Assembly (NCBI GenBank): GCA_026873275.1
Contig: JANTUC010000005.1
Span: 1,612,001-1,676,000 of the forward strand
Direction of reading: 5' to 3'
DNA length: 64,000 nt
Source: Pseudopithomyces maydicus
Lineage: Eukaryota; Ascomycota; Dothideomycetes; Pleosporales; Didymosphaeriaceae
The stretch's first letter is position 1; each line of letters begins with the position of its first letter. Under the pieces are notes generated by a model. The model did no database searches. It was not told where the DNA came from and saw nothing but the letters and a program-made list of their open reading frames with translations. This document shows positions 42,961 to 55,366 of the stretch, one piece after another. Position numbers and translations under genes: made by a program.

Positions 42961-44607
42961 TCACAACACCATCTTAAAGTTTGGATCCCTATCGTCACCC
43001 TTACCCTCCCAAGCTGCATTCTTTCCATTCGCTTTGTCGCGATTTAGCTTCCACACCCACGCCGTGTTCATAGCAATCCTAGCAATTATTAGCCGACATC
43101 AAACTTTCACCGCCGAGTTGTAACTTACAGAACCCACGCAGCACACAATAATCCAAGCATGATAGTATGGCTCTTGTGAAAATGGGGGGCCTCCTTCTTC
43201 TTGTACACAAAACTCGCGACGAAGCCTCCCGCATTCGCAATCATGAGTTGCAGCGCAGAAGTAGTAGCACGTTTGTAGTGTCCTGCCGAATTGTTGCTGT
43301 TCCACGAGAGGATACATGGAACAGAAGCATACATGCCGGTGGCCATGAGAAATGTCATTCCATACTGCACGTGTGGGTTCGTGCTTTGTGAAATAACGCC
43401 GTATCCGATGATGGCTAATGGAAGAGAGCACAGCATGACCGGCCCACGCAACGCAAGTTTATCGGATAGGATCGCGACGAAAACTGTGCAGACAGCCGCG
43501 ACGGCATATGGAATCACGGTCCAGAGTTGGGCTTCGTTAGGGTCGCTAGCGAATTTCAGGTTGTTGATGATAGTGGGCAGGAATAGGCCGAACGAATACA
43601 ATCCGCAGAGGATGGAGAAATATGCCAGGGCAGATAGCCAAACCTGAACATTGAAAACACCGCGTTTAACTTCGGCCCACGAGAAGGGCTCATGCACACT
43701 ACTTTCCTCATCTAATCGTTGGCGAGCATGCGCTATTTGTTCGGACGTCAAGAACCTTGCTGATTCGATGGAGTTGGGCAGGAAAAAGTAGCTGATTGCG
43801 CCAATGGCTACGGTGAGCAGGCCTTCGACGATAAATATCCAGCGCCATCCGGCAAGCCCACCCTTGTGGCCGATCGCGTTGAGACCTCTGGCCAGTAGGC
43901 CACCGAAGGCACCCGATAGAGAAGCAGCAGTATAGAAGATTCCGATGCGAAGGGCGAGTTCGGTGCGCCGGTAGAAATGGGAGAGATATAGAACCTGTAG
44001 AGGTGAGCTAGTACGAAGATAAGATTGGAATAATGAGATATCCTACCATGCCCGGGAGAAGACCACCCTCTGCAACACCCAGTAACGCTCGGACCGCAAC
44101 AAAAGAGCCGAAGCCTTTTACAAAACCAAGGCACATGGTCAGGGTGCCCCATAGCATAGTGAGAAGCGGAAGCCAGATGCGCGGGGACATCTTTTTCAAA
44201 ACTAGATTGCTCGGTAGCTCGCTGGACGCATTGTCAGTGTCGGTGCCAACAAAGCTCACTGGAAGCCTACATACCTCGCAATGTATGTGGCATAAAATGC
44301 GCAGAGTCCAATGGCATATTCATGATCCGTCATATGCGTATCTGCCTGCAAACCCAGAATTTTGGCATTCCCCACATTCGTCCGATCAATGAAGGAACAG
44401 AGGAACAGCAGCGCAAGAACAGGCAGTATTCTAGTCAAGTTAGTGGGAGTCGCCTCCGGGAAGCAGAGAAGCATGCCTAACGTCCATCTTCCACAGAACC
44501 TGCCTCGTCAGGCGCGGCGCGTCTCCAACCTGACCGAGCATATCTTCGTCCAGCCTGGGATCTCTCTCGATCTTCTCGTCGCGCATCTTGTCGGATGAAA
44601 AAGTCAT
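42961..44607 (-). CDS. Dal5-like MFS anion porter (allantoate/nicotinate type)
   Basis: A porter of the anion:cation symporter family (Dal5, Tna1, Liz1 relatives), which import small carboxylates such as allantoate, nicotinate or pantothenate. It has 481 residues in five exons: 44607-44477, 44430-44275, 44221-44047, 43994-43129 and 43078-42961. Marks are WKMDVRILPVLALLFLCSF, SFIDRTNVGNAKILGL in helix 1, GFGSFVAVRALLGVAEGGLLPG in helix 4 and GLAGWRWIFIVEGL in helix 6. The final exon supplies the last helix and a cytoplasmic tail (AWVWKLNRDKANGKN). The first intron is GC-AG (44431-44476), needed to join DV to RILP. The spliced length is a multiple of three. The substrate is not predictable. Confidence 0.9.
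44431..44476 (-). other. GC-AG intron in the porter gene
   Basis: The donor on the minus strand is AG before GCATGC. The intron has a CACTAACTTG branch region and ends GACTAG. Only this choice keeps the frame into RILPVLALLF; the nearby GT donor shifts it. Confidence 0.75.
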
Positions 44608-45936
44608 GGTAGCTCTACTTCAGCTGTCTTTTCAGCTCTGCGAACACAGAGTTCGAAAAAGTTAAGCGAAGTGAGAAGGTACGACGGTACCAGCCACTGG
44701 GGATGCGTTTAATATAGGCATGCAGGCTAAAGGCTGGCCTCGAACGGCAGCAAACGGCAGCACCCGCGGACAGACCACCCTCCCCATGGGGGCGCGGGCA
44801 CGAAGCAAGGAGCGCGACCCATGACCAAGAAGCGGAGTAAGGTGTGGGGAAACGATCATCCAGAGGGTTGCCAAGCGGTCACTGATTTGGCTCCGAAGCT
44901 TGGGATAAGTAACCGGCGCGTCACCCTCGACGCTAAGCTGGGAGCTGAGGATTCCCCCATTCCGTTCTAACAAGACAGATGATCGAGGGCGCGCAGCAAC
45001 GCGAAGGTGGGCCTCGCGATGGGTCCTCTGCGGGTCCGGACAGTGTGCAAGCTCACCGAAGCTTTCTGGCGCCCGGGCGGCGTTGCCGAGGAGAGAGGGG
45101 CCGTTCGCCAATGTCTGGGCGTATTGGCAACCAACGCATCACCTTGCGAGTGAGCATGGGCTGATTGAAAAATCCTGGGAGTCGACGGAATTGGTCCGGG
45201 GCTGATAAAACGCTGGATGGGCGATTTCAGCGCAGAGAACAGAGCGGTCGAGGCATAGACTGGCAGGATACTGTGGTGACACACAAGGACCAATTTGGAC
45301 GGCTGGGTCCCAGAATCCAACTGGCACGACGTGCCACGAGCGCCATGGGCGTATCCTATCGATGTGGATGGTCTAGGTTAAACCGATTAGGTAGATTTGG
45401 AATCTCAATGCGAAAAACGAAGAAGCACTTGCCAAATCCATCTTCCCTCCTATCAACCGCAGCGATCACTTCGAGCGCTATCGACGGTCACCTGAAGCAT
45501 GCTGAAAGAGCCACCACACTTTCACTACAAGGTGTCAGTTCAGGGAACTGAGCACGTTCAAGCAGATGAGCCTGCGCGCGAAGAGCTGGGCCATGTTAAA
45601 TATTCGCTGCGAACGCCATCACAAAGCAGGTTCCTTGTGACAAACAGGGTCGTTTCGTCCAAAGTCGAAGTGCCATTGAGAAACTGTTTAGGGGGATGGT
45701 TGAAGAGCACAGGCTACGGTGTTGCGTAAAAAATTCCTTAAGACGGGAAATCACGATGGCATATGGAGAAGGTGCGACTAGTCGTTTGATGCAGTAAAAT
45801 GCAACAATCAACTCTATCTGTTGTAGAAGGTACGATACGCACTACCTATATCTATTTACAACACGCCGAAAGCGAGCATCCGTTGCGGACGACATATTAC
45901 AACTCTCTACCGCAGCCCCATCTATATACACAGCCC
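44608..45936. other. Intergenic, 1.3 kb
   Basis: Promoter of the Dal5-like gene and 3' flank of the CoA transferase gene. Open frames of 120-150 codons on both strands overlap and lack domains. No gene supported. Confidence 0.5.
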
Positions 45937-47622
45937 TTACTCTTCCATATCTTTTAAATTTTTCGCAACCGCAAACTCCGCATCCGTCTTCGCCTTCACA
46001 TCCTCCACCGTAACCCCCTCGCCACCTCCGTCAACGTCAATCCCCCTCTCTTTCTGTCCACCTCAAAAACAGCCATATCCGTAATAATCGTGCTAACACA
46101 CCTCGCCCCCGTAAGCGGCAACCCGCACTCCTGCACAATCTTGCTGCTCCCATCCTTCGCAACGTGCTCCGTCGCAACAACCACCTTGGTCGCATCCGGG
46201 TTCCCCACGAGATCCATCGCCCCGCCCATTCCCTTGAACACCTTCCCGGGAATCATGTAATTGGCGAGGTCACCTGTTGCACTGACTTGAAGGGCCCCGA
46301 GAATGGATACGTCGACATGACCGCCGCGAATCATGCCGAAGGACTCGGCGCTATCGAAAGTAGATGCTCCAGGGAGGAGGGTGACTGTTTGCTTTCCGGC
46401 GTTGATGATATCGGGGTCGACTTCTTCCTCTGTGGGATGCGGACCCATGCCCAGGATACCGTTTTCGCTTTGGAGCCATACTTTGGTACCGGATGGGACG
46501 AAGGAAGCGGCCATGGTGGGAATTCCCACACCAAGGTTGACGTAGTATCCGTGTTTGAGCTCTTTGGATGCGCGCTTCGCGATTCTATTCCTGCGAGCGG
46601 CGTCCTCGCTTTGGGAGGAGGGTTTCCCATCCGAGCTTGGGTCGCGAAGTTTCTTGATCTCGATGTTCTTAGGTGCGGTGGCGGGAACGATGCGGTTGAC
46701 AAAGATGCCGGGGAGGTGGATGTCGTTCGGACTGAGCGATCCTGTGGGGACGATTTCCTCAGCCTCGACGATAGTTAAGCGGGCGGCCTTGGCCATAATG
46801 GGACCGAAGGCCTTTGTGGTGTATCTGCGGGTTTTAGCACGGGGTCATTAAAGTAGGGGGTCGTTCGTACCTGAACACACAATTACCTTGTTCGTCGGCT
46901 TTCCATGCTCTTAGTATTGCGACGTCACCAGCCAATGCGGTCTCCATGAGATATTTTCGGCCGTTGAAGTCGCGCACTTCGCGTGGAGTGCCATAACCAA
47001 TAACTTTCCCTTCTTTGTCGTGCTTTGCTGGGATTTTGCCATCTTGTAATAATGTATTCACTGCGGTGGGAGTATAGAAGGCTGGGATGCCGGCACCGGC
47101 AGCTCTTATGCGTTCTGCCAATGTTCCTTGCGGGCACAGCTCTATAGTAATCCCACCCGAGAGATATTGTTTCTCCAAAGCTTTGTTGTTTCCTAAAAAG
47201 CTAATAATGAGTTTACTAACTTGGCCAGATTTCGTGATCAGGGCCAGCCCTCCCACGTCTTCAATGCCAGCATTGTTCGACACAGCAGTGAGTGAATGCA
47301 GTGAATTCGCCCCACGGTTCTTGATCGCGTGAATTAAGGTATCCGCAACACCACATAGTCCAAATCCTGCGCTAAGTATAGTTGATCCTGACTGGATATC
47401 TGCAACCGCTTCGTCGGCCGAATTGAAAAGCTTTGAGCGGGAGCGATCGATAGTTGGTTCGCGAGACGCTGGGATAGTTTTGAATCTTCGCTGGGAAACA
47501 AATCTCCATCTATTGTCGACGCTTCGGACCGCTCGCAATTGTGTGGGTATTGGCCGATTTGCGCATATCCGCGAGGGAAGGGTAAGTAGCAAGCGAGACG
47601 AGGGGATCGGTAGCGCATCCAT
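45937..47622 (-). CDS. Succinyl-CoA:3-ketoacid CoA transferase, mitochondrial (frame break near the end)
   Basis: Transfers CoA from succinyl-CoA to acetoacetate in ketone-body and acetate-linked metabolism in mitochondria. Exons are 47622-46871 and 46824-45937, for 546 residues. An Arg/Ser-rich presequence of about 50 residues precedes the A domain (residues 65-300; SAGFGLCGVADTLI and GNCVFRYTTKAFGPIMAKAA across the splice). The B domain has NLGVGIPTMAASFV and the catalytic Glu in LQSENGILGMGP. The hallmark LTEVAEGVTVEDVKAKT near the end is reached only by adding one base at about 46020-46021. The uncorrected frame stops early after VARGLRWRM. The deduced stop is at 45937-45939. The gene lies downstream of a Zn2Cys6 regulator on the same strand. 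Confidence 0.9.
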
Positions 47623-48161
47623 CGTGTACGTAGAGTGCCAGAGCGGGGAGATGGTTCTTCAAATGCGTGAGGGGCGCATATATCGCGACGAAAACAAGAC
47701 CGGGAATTACCGGTATCGGATCCTCAAAAGCACTGACTGAAGAGAATAAGTGCGTAAGCTGGCGCGAGATCGAGGGATGAGTAGCTATGACGCGTGCGAG
47801 ACGGCTTCAGTGTCGGAGCCAGAAGTGTACCCGAGTGGGGCCAAGCGGGTAATCTTGCCGTGACCCTCAACACCGCACAGGGTAGCTTTGTTTCAGTCCG
47901 CATACAACGTCCTTGGACTCGAGTGTTGTGAATAATTGCGTCTTCTCTTCTAGAATACATATCTCGTGGAATCCGGTGCCCGGTTTCTGTATCCCGGATG
48001 TGATCGATACGACTTTGATGAATGAAGAGGCAACTGTGTCTGGGTAGTATCTCCATATGATAGGGTACAGTGCTTTTAGCCCAATTCTCTTGAGAAAGAA
48101 TCTTGAGATAGGTTTCTTTGGGGGAAATATGTAGTAGTCTGGACATATCTGAGACTTATCC
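47623..48161. other. Intergenic between CoA transferase and regulator
   Basis: About 540 bp holding the CoA-transferase promoter and the 3' end of the regulator gene. No gene recognised. Confidence 0.5.
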
Positions 48162-50439
48162 TCAGAACCCTGGGTCCATGAAATTGTTCCAATCCATCCA
48201 CATGAAAGAATTGGGATCTTGCATCGGTATATCGAACAGTGAGGAGTTGAAATCGCCGACATTCATCACGGTCTCGATGATTTCGTTGCCAGACATGGCA
48301 GAGAACTGAAGAGGCTCTGGCCAAGAACTGGGCAGTTGATACGATGACTGATTCGATGTCTGTAAGAGGTCCGTCGCGGGTGTGAACAGTGAATTCGCCG
48401 AAGCTTGAGGTTGCGAGACGTAGTTGAACGAGGCCGGCTGTTGAACAGGCGGAGGCAGTTCTGGTGCCCGCTTAATCAGCTCGCGTAGCGATTTGCCGTA
48501 GATGACTGAAGCTCCATTTCTGTGGCTCGGCGTGCTTCCGATACGCTCGAGTACCGTTGCGGTTTCTTCGATCAGGTTACGAACGCTGGGTGCTAGATTG
48601 TAGCTTCCGTATGGCGATGGTGCACTTAGAGTTAGTGCCACACACGCGGCGAAACAAATCATCGTCACCGTGTTGTTCGGCATTGACTTTAAGCGCACCT
48701 CTCCTTGTATGGCGACACGCATGACATTTAGTGCTGCTGATAACGTCGACCCACGGAGCAAACGCTTGACCTCGAGCGGTGCAGTTGGATGATTGATAAC
48801 GTGGCTGTATGCAGAAAGTCGTGTGTGAGGCAGCAGAATCTCCACATATGGCGGGAGTATCTTTTGTTCTCCTTCACCGATGATGTGCGTCCACTTGGCA
48901 ATCCAAGTATTGAAGAACCCTTCAATGGTCGATTCGATGTCTTCGGCGACTTTGAAGCCAACGTCGCTCGCTTGGTAAGAATCGCACTTGGAACGGACTG
49001 ATCTGAAGAGTTCGTCGAGATCCCGTCTTAGCACGGCCATAGACACAAGAGGTCCGTCCTGAGGATCTGGTGTCATGTCGATATGCCAGACATCGCAATG
49101 AGTAATCAACGGTGTCACGGTAGCGCAGAAAGCACGGCCACGAGCTAAGCCTATGCCACGATCCAGCACGAATAAAGCAATCCATGCTCGCTCTCTCCTC
49201 CGAAGCATTTGCTTTCCAAATTCTGATGAAACCTCCACGTCTTCGAAACCGTCCATCGTCAGAGCTTTCCTTGCGTCAAGGCAATGGCCTTTGGGGACTC
49301 GTCTTAGTATATCTTGGTCAAAACATGACGAAGGGACAATGATTTTGTTAAGCGACAGGTCCAAAGCTATGCTTAGTGCTGTGGACATGTACAACCCAGT
49401 GTCGTCGTCTCCAGCGTTCATTCCAGGATGCATCCATGGCACGTTCACCATGAACGCGATGACAATTTCGACAGAGCGGAACCTTTTGGCAATGACCTGT
49501 TCGGCCATAAACTTCCGATGCACTAGCAGACGTTTGCACATGGCAGCAGCCGAGGGCAAGAATAAGGAAGATGCAGCTAGGAGTGAGGTCAGGAGGAATG
49601 CAGATTGTCTACGACAGAATGCAACAGTGTGGGTTGCCTTGTCCGTGCCCCAACGTGTATGAGCTAGCTTCTCATGGTAACTAGAAAAATTCAGCCTCTT
49701 CTTTACATCTAATGCAAAAAGATTCACCGGTACAGACACCGACATAAGCCGCATGGATAAGGAAATCTACTTACAACGATAAAAGCAGTTCAGCCTCTTC
49801 TTCGGTTACCAATCCCAAATCAATTGGGTCATAACTGGGACCGCGATCTAGACTCGCTTTGATTGGAAGGAAAAACCGCTGAACGTCTGACTGTTGGTCC
49901 ACATCGCTGCCAAGATGTGATGTCGAAGGAGTGAAGGGGTGATCACTGGATTGTGGCGAAGTCAATCGCAAGTCTGACGCACGGGCAAGCAGCTGGAGTG
50001 GGTTCTCCGCATCATCCAAAGCTTGCTGGTCATCTCCCACGTGGGTAACGCCCTCCAATGGTGCAGGAACGCTATTTGAAGGACTACTGGTTGAAGACGC
50101 GCGGCTGCCTTGGGCTTCGTGGAGAAGCTGCTGCAACTGCTCCACTGTATTTTCGCTTCCATTGGGATCTGATTTGGACTTCTTGAGCGCTTCTTCGATT
50201 TGGTGGAGAGCCTTTTCCAGACCGGTCCGCTTGCTAGACGATCAGAGTTAGACGGGACTAACAAAAACTCAATCGACTTACTTTCTAACGCCCTTCTGTC
50301 TCCCAATATGAAAACCTCCCGGTATCACGCATTCGGATCCCGAATTTAGACACTTCTCGCAAGTACTCGCTCCAGGCCCTCTCTTGCATCGGATTTTACT
50401 CCTTCGGCAGCTCAAACAGGCGGCCTGCCTGCTCGACAT
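48162..50439 (-). CDS. Zn2Cys6 transcription factor
   Basis: A 711-residue regulator in three exons: 50439-50282, 50233-49775 and 49680-48162 (introns 48 and 94 nt), total length a multiple of three. The zinc cluster at residues 8-37 (CLSCRRSKIRC, then CEKCLNSGSEC) is complete. It is followed by FHIGRQKGVRNKRTGLEKAL and a coiled-coil-like helix. The middle region includes LFYHEKLAHTRW and CLDARKAL. ALSIALDLSL and RERAWIALFVLDRGIGLARGR are the typical fungal trans-domain marks. The C-terminus is Gln/Ser/Pro-rich and ends in an acidic, aromatic stretch (NSFMWMDWNNFMDPGF) that looks like an activation domain. It lies head-to-tail with the CoA transferase 540 bp downstream, but targets are unknown. 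Confidence 0.9.
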
Positions 50440-51286
50440 TCTCGCGTAGACAAAACCAATAGTACAACTGGCTCAGATTTATCTTTTCTTCTTTCAAAAA
50501 TATCGGTAGTACTATATTATTAGTTATCCAAAGGATTCGGCATTCAAGCTACGGTGAGGTTGGATAGCGCACAGACGCAATGAAACGCGTGGCGCATACT
50601 GTCACGGGCCCAGCTACAACGTCATCGGTAAGCAAGTGGCTTATGCTGATGGGAATACTCAGTGTTGCGTAGCAGCGTTGGCTTGAGGCCTGAGGTCGGT
50701 CGAGGAACGTCTGTCAGGTGCGGATGCTTCTGAGTAATCCACCAGGCGAATATTTGTGAGCCGCATTATGCCTCTAGTAGCTAGCTCCGTCTTCGACTCC
50801 CGCACCGAACCGTTCAGCCTTCCTGTATCCAGTCTGAAGCTGGCTTTTCGCCAATTGATAAACTCCGCATTCGGGCCAGATTACTGTGTACCTAGGGTAG
50901 GTGCTGCCGGAATGATAGGGTCAAAGCTGTAGCGCTAGGTATTATCGAACTACGGTCTTACTGCGTCACCTCGCATAATCGTTCCTATCTCTACAATGTC
51001 TTCTTCAAAATACGAGAAGCTTTGCATCTCCAAATCGTCTTACATCTCACCAATGACTCGCCAATATGTTCCTCGTTTTCACGAAAGACCGGCTAGTCAA
51101 CTTCAGTCACCGTGTGAACCGAAAACATTCGTTAATCAGTGGAGCTGATTTTCTCTTTACGAGCTGCGGCATTGTATCCATCCCCAAGTAGATTGATATC
51201 AGTGTGATGATCACACATTAGATAATTTGCTAATTCTACAAGACAGTAATCAACTTGTCGTCACGACCAAGCGGCCCGAGCCTACC
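50440..51286. other. Intergenic, 0.85 kb
   Basis: Promoter of the regulator and 3' flank of the carotenoid oxygenase. Nothing recognised. Confidence 0.5.
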
Positions 51287-52964
51287 TCACAAATCCACCG
51301 TATACTCCCGTCCCGCTGCCCTATACGCCCCATGAAATCCAAAACTCATCGGTCCTTTCATTTCAGCCCTACCCAACTCCACTAAATCTTTCGCCCTTAA
51401 CACCAACAGGTAACTCTTCTCTTCCAACCCATCTAATACCACCGTTAACAACACTCCATCATCCTCCTCCATGCCCGCCGGATTGGCCACGAAGATGGGC
51501 TCTCCGGGCGTATGCGCTTCCGTCTCCCAGATAATCGCCTTCTGGGTAGCATTGTCAAATTTCACGATACCGTCCAAAAAGCTGGATTTGAGCCTGTTGG
51601 TTACACCATACGTATACCGGTGCTTGCGGCAACTATAAGCGGGATTGATAGTCGGGAGGTCCATGGACACCATGGGATCAGCCTTTGACACAAGCTCTGC
51701 AGGTCGCACTTCAGAAGCCTTCAACTCAATTTTCGGAAGGCGGAACTGCGTGTGGCGAGGTTGACACGCAGTGCGTTGCTTATCCGTATACGTTTTCGAA
51801 GTGTCAAAGGTGCCAACCAGATTATCGTAGTAGAAGCTATGCACAACGTCAAGATTCTCGTACAGGGACAGCTCGCATAGGATATCTGTTTTTGTGTCAT
51901 CGCTGGGCGACGACTCCTCCCATGCGTTGATGGTATGGAAGCAGAAAAATGGATCGGATTCGTAGGTCGCAACTAGGCCTTTTCCCGCTCGGTCTACGAC
52001 GTACCATGTTGCTTTTGATGCGGGATCGAAGGGTGCGATGGAGTCTAAGAGGTTGTTGTGGTATAGGATCGAGACTCCACCCCAGCTGAAATGACTATTC
52101 CACACACAGAGCACCACATGATTCTCAGTGAGAAAGAGTGAGTGGATGTAAGCAGGCTTTCCCTCGACTGTAGCAAGAATTTCTGTTCTACCGGTGGAAG
52201 CAGATGTGTGGAAGATGCGATATAAAGATTTCTGGCCCATCTCGAGATTATAATTAAAGATGTCGCCAGTGATAGGATCGGTTTCGGCATGGGCGGCTGC
52301 AAGTTGGCCAGATAGCTTGGGGTGAAGCTTTGTTTGGCGGCAGACTCCCCGAGGTTGGAGGGTCTCTGGATGAACTTCGTTTATGATAGAAGCATCTGTC
52401 TTTATATGTAGCGTCTCGATTCCATATGAGTGGCCACTGACACATGGCGCTCTGTTGCTCTTGGAAGTATATCCACCACCAGGCATGTTGATTGATAGTG
52501 TGACACCGACATTCTGCGGTCCAGGTGCAGGCTTGAATATACTCATCACCTTACGAAAGAAGCTCTCGCACAGATCGCGCTTCTTTGCAAATGTAAAACC
52601 CTCAAGCTTTCCAGTTCTTCGCACAGTTTCCAGCATCTCGTCGACCGTGCGCCTTGAATTGTAGGTTACTCTCGGCGCATGAGTAGCGTTGTCGAAACCA
52701 ATCTCAAAACGATGTACGCCTGAAAAACCATCGAACCAGTGACTTGCAGCCCAGACGCCATTGCGATCGGTTTTCGCTTTATAACCCAACGGCCCCGTTC
52801 GATAAAGCACGCCTGCGACGTAGGGTGGAATCTGACCCTTCACAACGAGCTCGACGGGCTCATGCTCTTGGTAATCAGTATCGAACTATGACTGTCAGTC
52901 ACGAGCCCGAGGCTGGAATATGGGACCCATAACGTACTCCTGCTTTGTTCGGCCAGACATCCAT
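51287..52964 (-). CDS. Carotenoid cleavage oxygenase family protein
   Basis: A non-heme iron oxygenase of the carotenoid cleavage / RPE65 superfamily, with carotenoid-like polyenes or stilbenes as the usual substrates. Two exons (52964-52938 and 52885-51287) give 541 residues. The 9-codon first exon MDVWPNKAG joins FDTDYQEHEPVELVVKG, matching fungal relatives. The start of the fold has GVLYRTGPLGY and HWFDGFSGVHRFE. All four iron-binding His are in place: His208 (AAHAETDP), His257 (YIHSLFL), His326 (CFHTINAW) and His527 (GFHGAY). Second-shell Glu residues are plausible. The overall look is closer to fungal beta-carotene/torulene cleavers than to the stilbene-type CAO-1. No other carotenoid gene or opsin is nearby. 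Confidence 0.9.
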
Positions 52965-54228
52965 GCTGCGTGTAATCCGTTGTATCTATCGTTAAGCAAC
53001 CCGAATTTTCAAAGTAAGTGAATAATAAACCACGAAATCAAAACGATATTTTCAGCGAAATGCGTAAGTTTTGGCTAGGTTTAGAGATCGGGAATGCTTG
53101 GGATATGGTATGTATTCCTTTATCGAAGGTGAAGTGCTGATATATACCACTGACCCGCACGTAACCGTTTGCAAGGAGTAACTATTCCTCCAGCCCGCTG
53201 CACCCCGCATTCTTCTAAATGTATTTATATGTGTTCGAATAGCTGAACGGTATCGTTCATGGTTCATCGCTTATCTTAGCTGCAGTTGACCGGATGCGAA
53301 ATCGACAAAAACTCGAATAGACCAATAGGAATTGCGGTGAGACACCTCCAATACGCTATATTCGCATTCGTTTGTTTGCGGTACGGCCGAAGGATTCCTT
53401 GGCGGGTTGTAATTGCACCGACAACACCAACATCGCAAAGAGACAAAGACCATGACGCAACATCGATGACCTAAGTACTATGTAACGGTAAGGGCAACGC
53501 ATCCGAGTCGAACGTTCGTGTGAGAAAATCCAGCGAAAGACCCAATTGCACTAGGGCTAATGCTGAACAAACCTGGGAACGTATGGGATAACATCTTCGT
53601 TCTCACACTGTAAGTAGCAGGACATGTCGCGGGACATCGAACAGACCATTTGATACGCTGACTATGCAAAGCACAATCATTCATCACCTCGAGCTGGTCC
53701 AGCGATGATTCCAATACTGCCATATGTATTGGTGATGACTGAGACAGAAGAGACTGAGTGGCGGCAAAATGCCCTGAAATCGTCGTTACATAGACGGACC
53801 CAGGACGAAGTAGGGCAATCGAAAGGTACCGAGGCATTTTCAACCACATCTCAAATACCCAGATAGCCTACTTACATATGTACGGGTACTGAATTGTCAC
53901 GTGCTTCGGAAAATACTATACCGTGACAGGGGTAGCGGCATAATCTGCCGACAGCAACCACGTGTGATAACGCAGTCCGCATCAGTATGCGGGTCGTGTT
54001 CCCACAGTCCCAGCTTATCCCGCATCACAATGCTTATTTCTATATCAAATGTCTTTAGTTGTTTGTAGAAGCTCTCAGGGGATGCGGCAATGAAATGGAT
54101 GAAGCGACGGCGGGTACTCTGTCGGAGAAGATGACTGGTCCAAAAAGCTAGATAAAGCATCGTCTTCAAACCTGCAAGCAAGATTGCTGATGCGTCAGAG
54201 TCAGGCGTACATACATCGCCCTTTCACG

Positions 54229-54252
54229 GTACCTACCTACATAGGTAGGTAC
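54229..54252. repeat. 24-bp palindrome GTACCTACCTA-CA-TAGGTAGGTAC
   Basis: Two perfect 11-bp arms with a 2-bp centre. The arm core TAGGTAGGTA also occurs at 29801 and 29841. It could be a dyad binding site. Confidence 0.95.
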
Positions 54253-55255
54253 ATATTTAGCGAATATTTCTGTCGGCGGGTCTTCTCACATGGAAGCGGC
54301 CGAACAAGCGGGAAAACTTGGCTTTTGTTTGTACTCGCCATGTCGTTCTCTGTAGGACGGCCCGATATCCAGATAGTGACTCCATGATGTGCCGAGGAGA
54401 TGCCCAAGTCAACTGTGATCGGCGGTGCCAAGACGGACGGCTCTTTGACCTGACGTGCAGACAGGAGTCTGGGATTGGTATGCAGGTACCAATTCTAAGA
54501 CCTGGGCTTCTGTCATAAGGAGAATCACCCCTGGGATCTGGATAATCTGGAGATGCAACCGAGCAACGTCCGCGCTGGTGCCGCGGGAAACGAAGATCGC
54601 GTGCTCGTTGCCGAGCTCGCCCGCTCGGCCCCTGGCCGCATATAGTAATTCGTCCTTGTCCTTGAAACGTCGCAGCACATTTACGCACCAACTGTGACCT
54701 ATCCGCCGTCAGCAAGACATGATCACGGGGTCGATGCATAGCTCAGATTTCCCTTGACAATAATACACACAGTCAGCGCTTTGAAGTGATCATGTGTTGT
54801 GTTGCCGGATGAGGCAGGTTCGAGATCATCTCCAGTATAAGACCCGCCTCCGACACCGCTTGAACAATACAACATCATGTACCTTCCGCATTGGTCATGC
54901 CCAGATTTTTAGTCTACATATGTCATGGAAAGCGCCCAGTGCTTGTCTCAGTATAGGCGATTAAAGGATCCGATTAACGAATGTCATCAATGCGCTTGAA
55001 GGCGTGATTAGAAGTTCCACTTAGCAATGGTCGCCGAAGCGAGTGGAAATTGAGTCCTCTAGCCAATGGGAAAAATATTGTAGATATCTTTCTGACTGGC
55101 TAGCGCAAGAGACGTACTGGCGCACCGTTTCGCTGAAGCTGGTTACTAACATACCTTCCATTCCGAGAAGAGTTCAGCATTGGCAACGGAAATACACACC
55201 GTAGTTGGCAGGCTCTCAAGTGTTGACCATCTTCACGTCGCTAGACATCATGTTG

Positions 55256-55262
55256 TATAAAG
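55256..55262 (+). promoter_or_regulatory. TATA box of the subtilase gene
   Basis: TATAAAG lies 111 bp before the ATG at 55367. Confidence 0.45.
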
Positions 55263-55366
55263 TCACTATGGACAGCACTCTTAGAAGGGCATCCACGGAT
55301 CCTCACAGTCGTTCATCCCTCACTCACATTCGTTCGAGTCCCTGATCCCGCAGCCCTTCAGACAAT

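Larger units (their letters stand above)
52965..55366. other. Divergent intergenic region, 2.4 kb
   Basis: Between the carotenoid oxygenase and subtilase genes. It contains a 24-bp perfect palindrome at 54229-54252 and a TATA box for the subtilase. Minus-strand frames near 53478-53849 and 54257-54739 do not match a family, and splice extensions were not convincing. Confidence 0.5.

Noticed and set aside
44431..44607. Suspected frameshift after WKMD in the Dal5-like gene
   Set aside because: A GC donor two codons later gives the family sequence DVRILP and an exact multiple of three over the gene.
44662..45111. 149-codon minus-strand frame upstream of the Dal5-like gene
   Set aside because: Arg/Pro-rich with no homology signal. 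It lies in the probable promoter.
54257..54739. Minus-strand frames near 54.3-54.7 kb as a gene
   Set aside because: One frame (54409-54678) reads like protein (LRRFKDKDELLYAARGRA), but no start, splice extension or family could be found.
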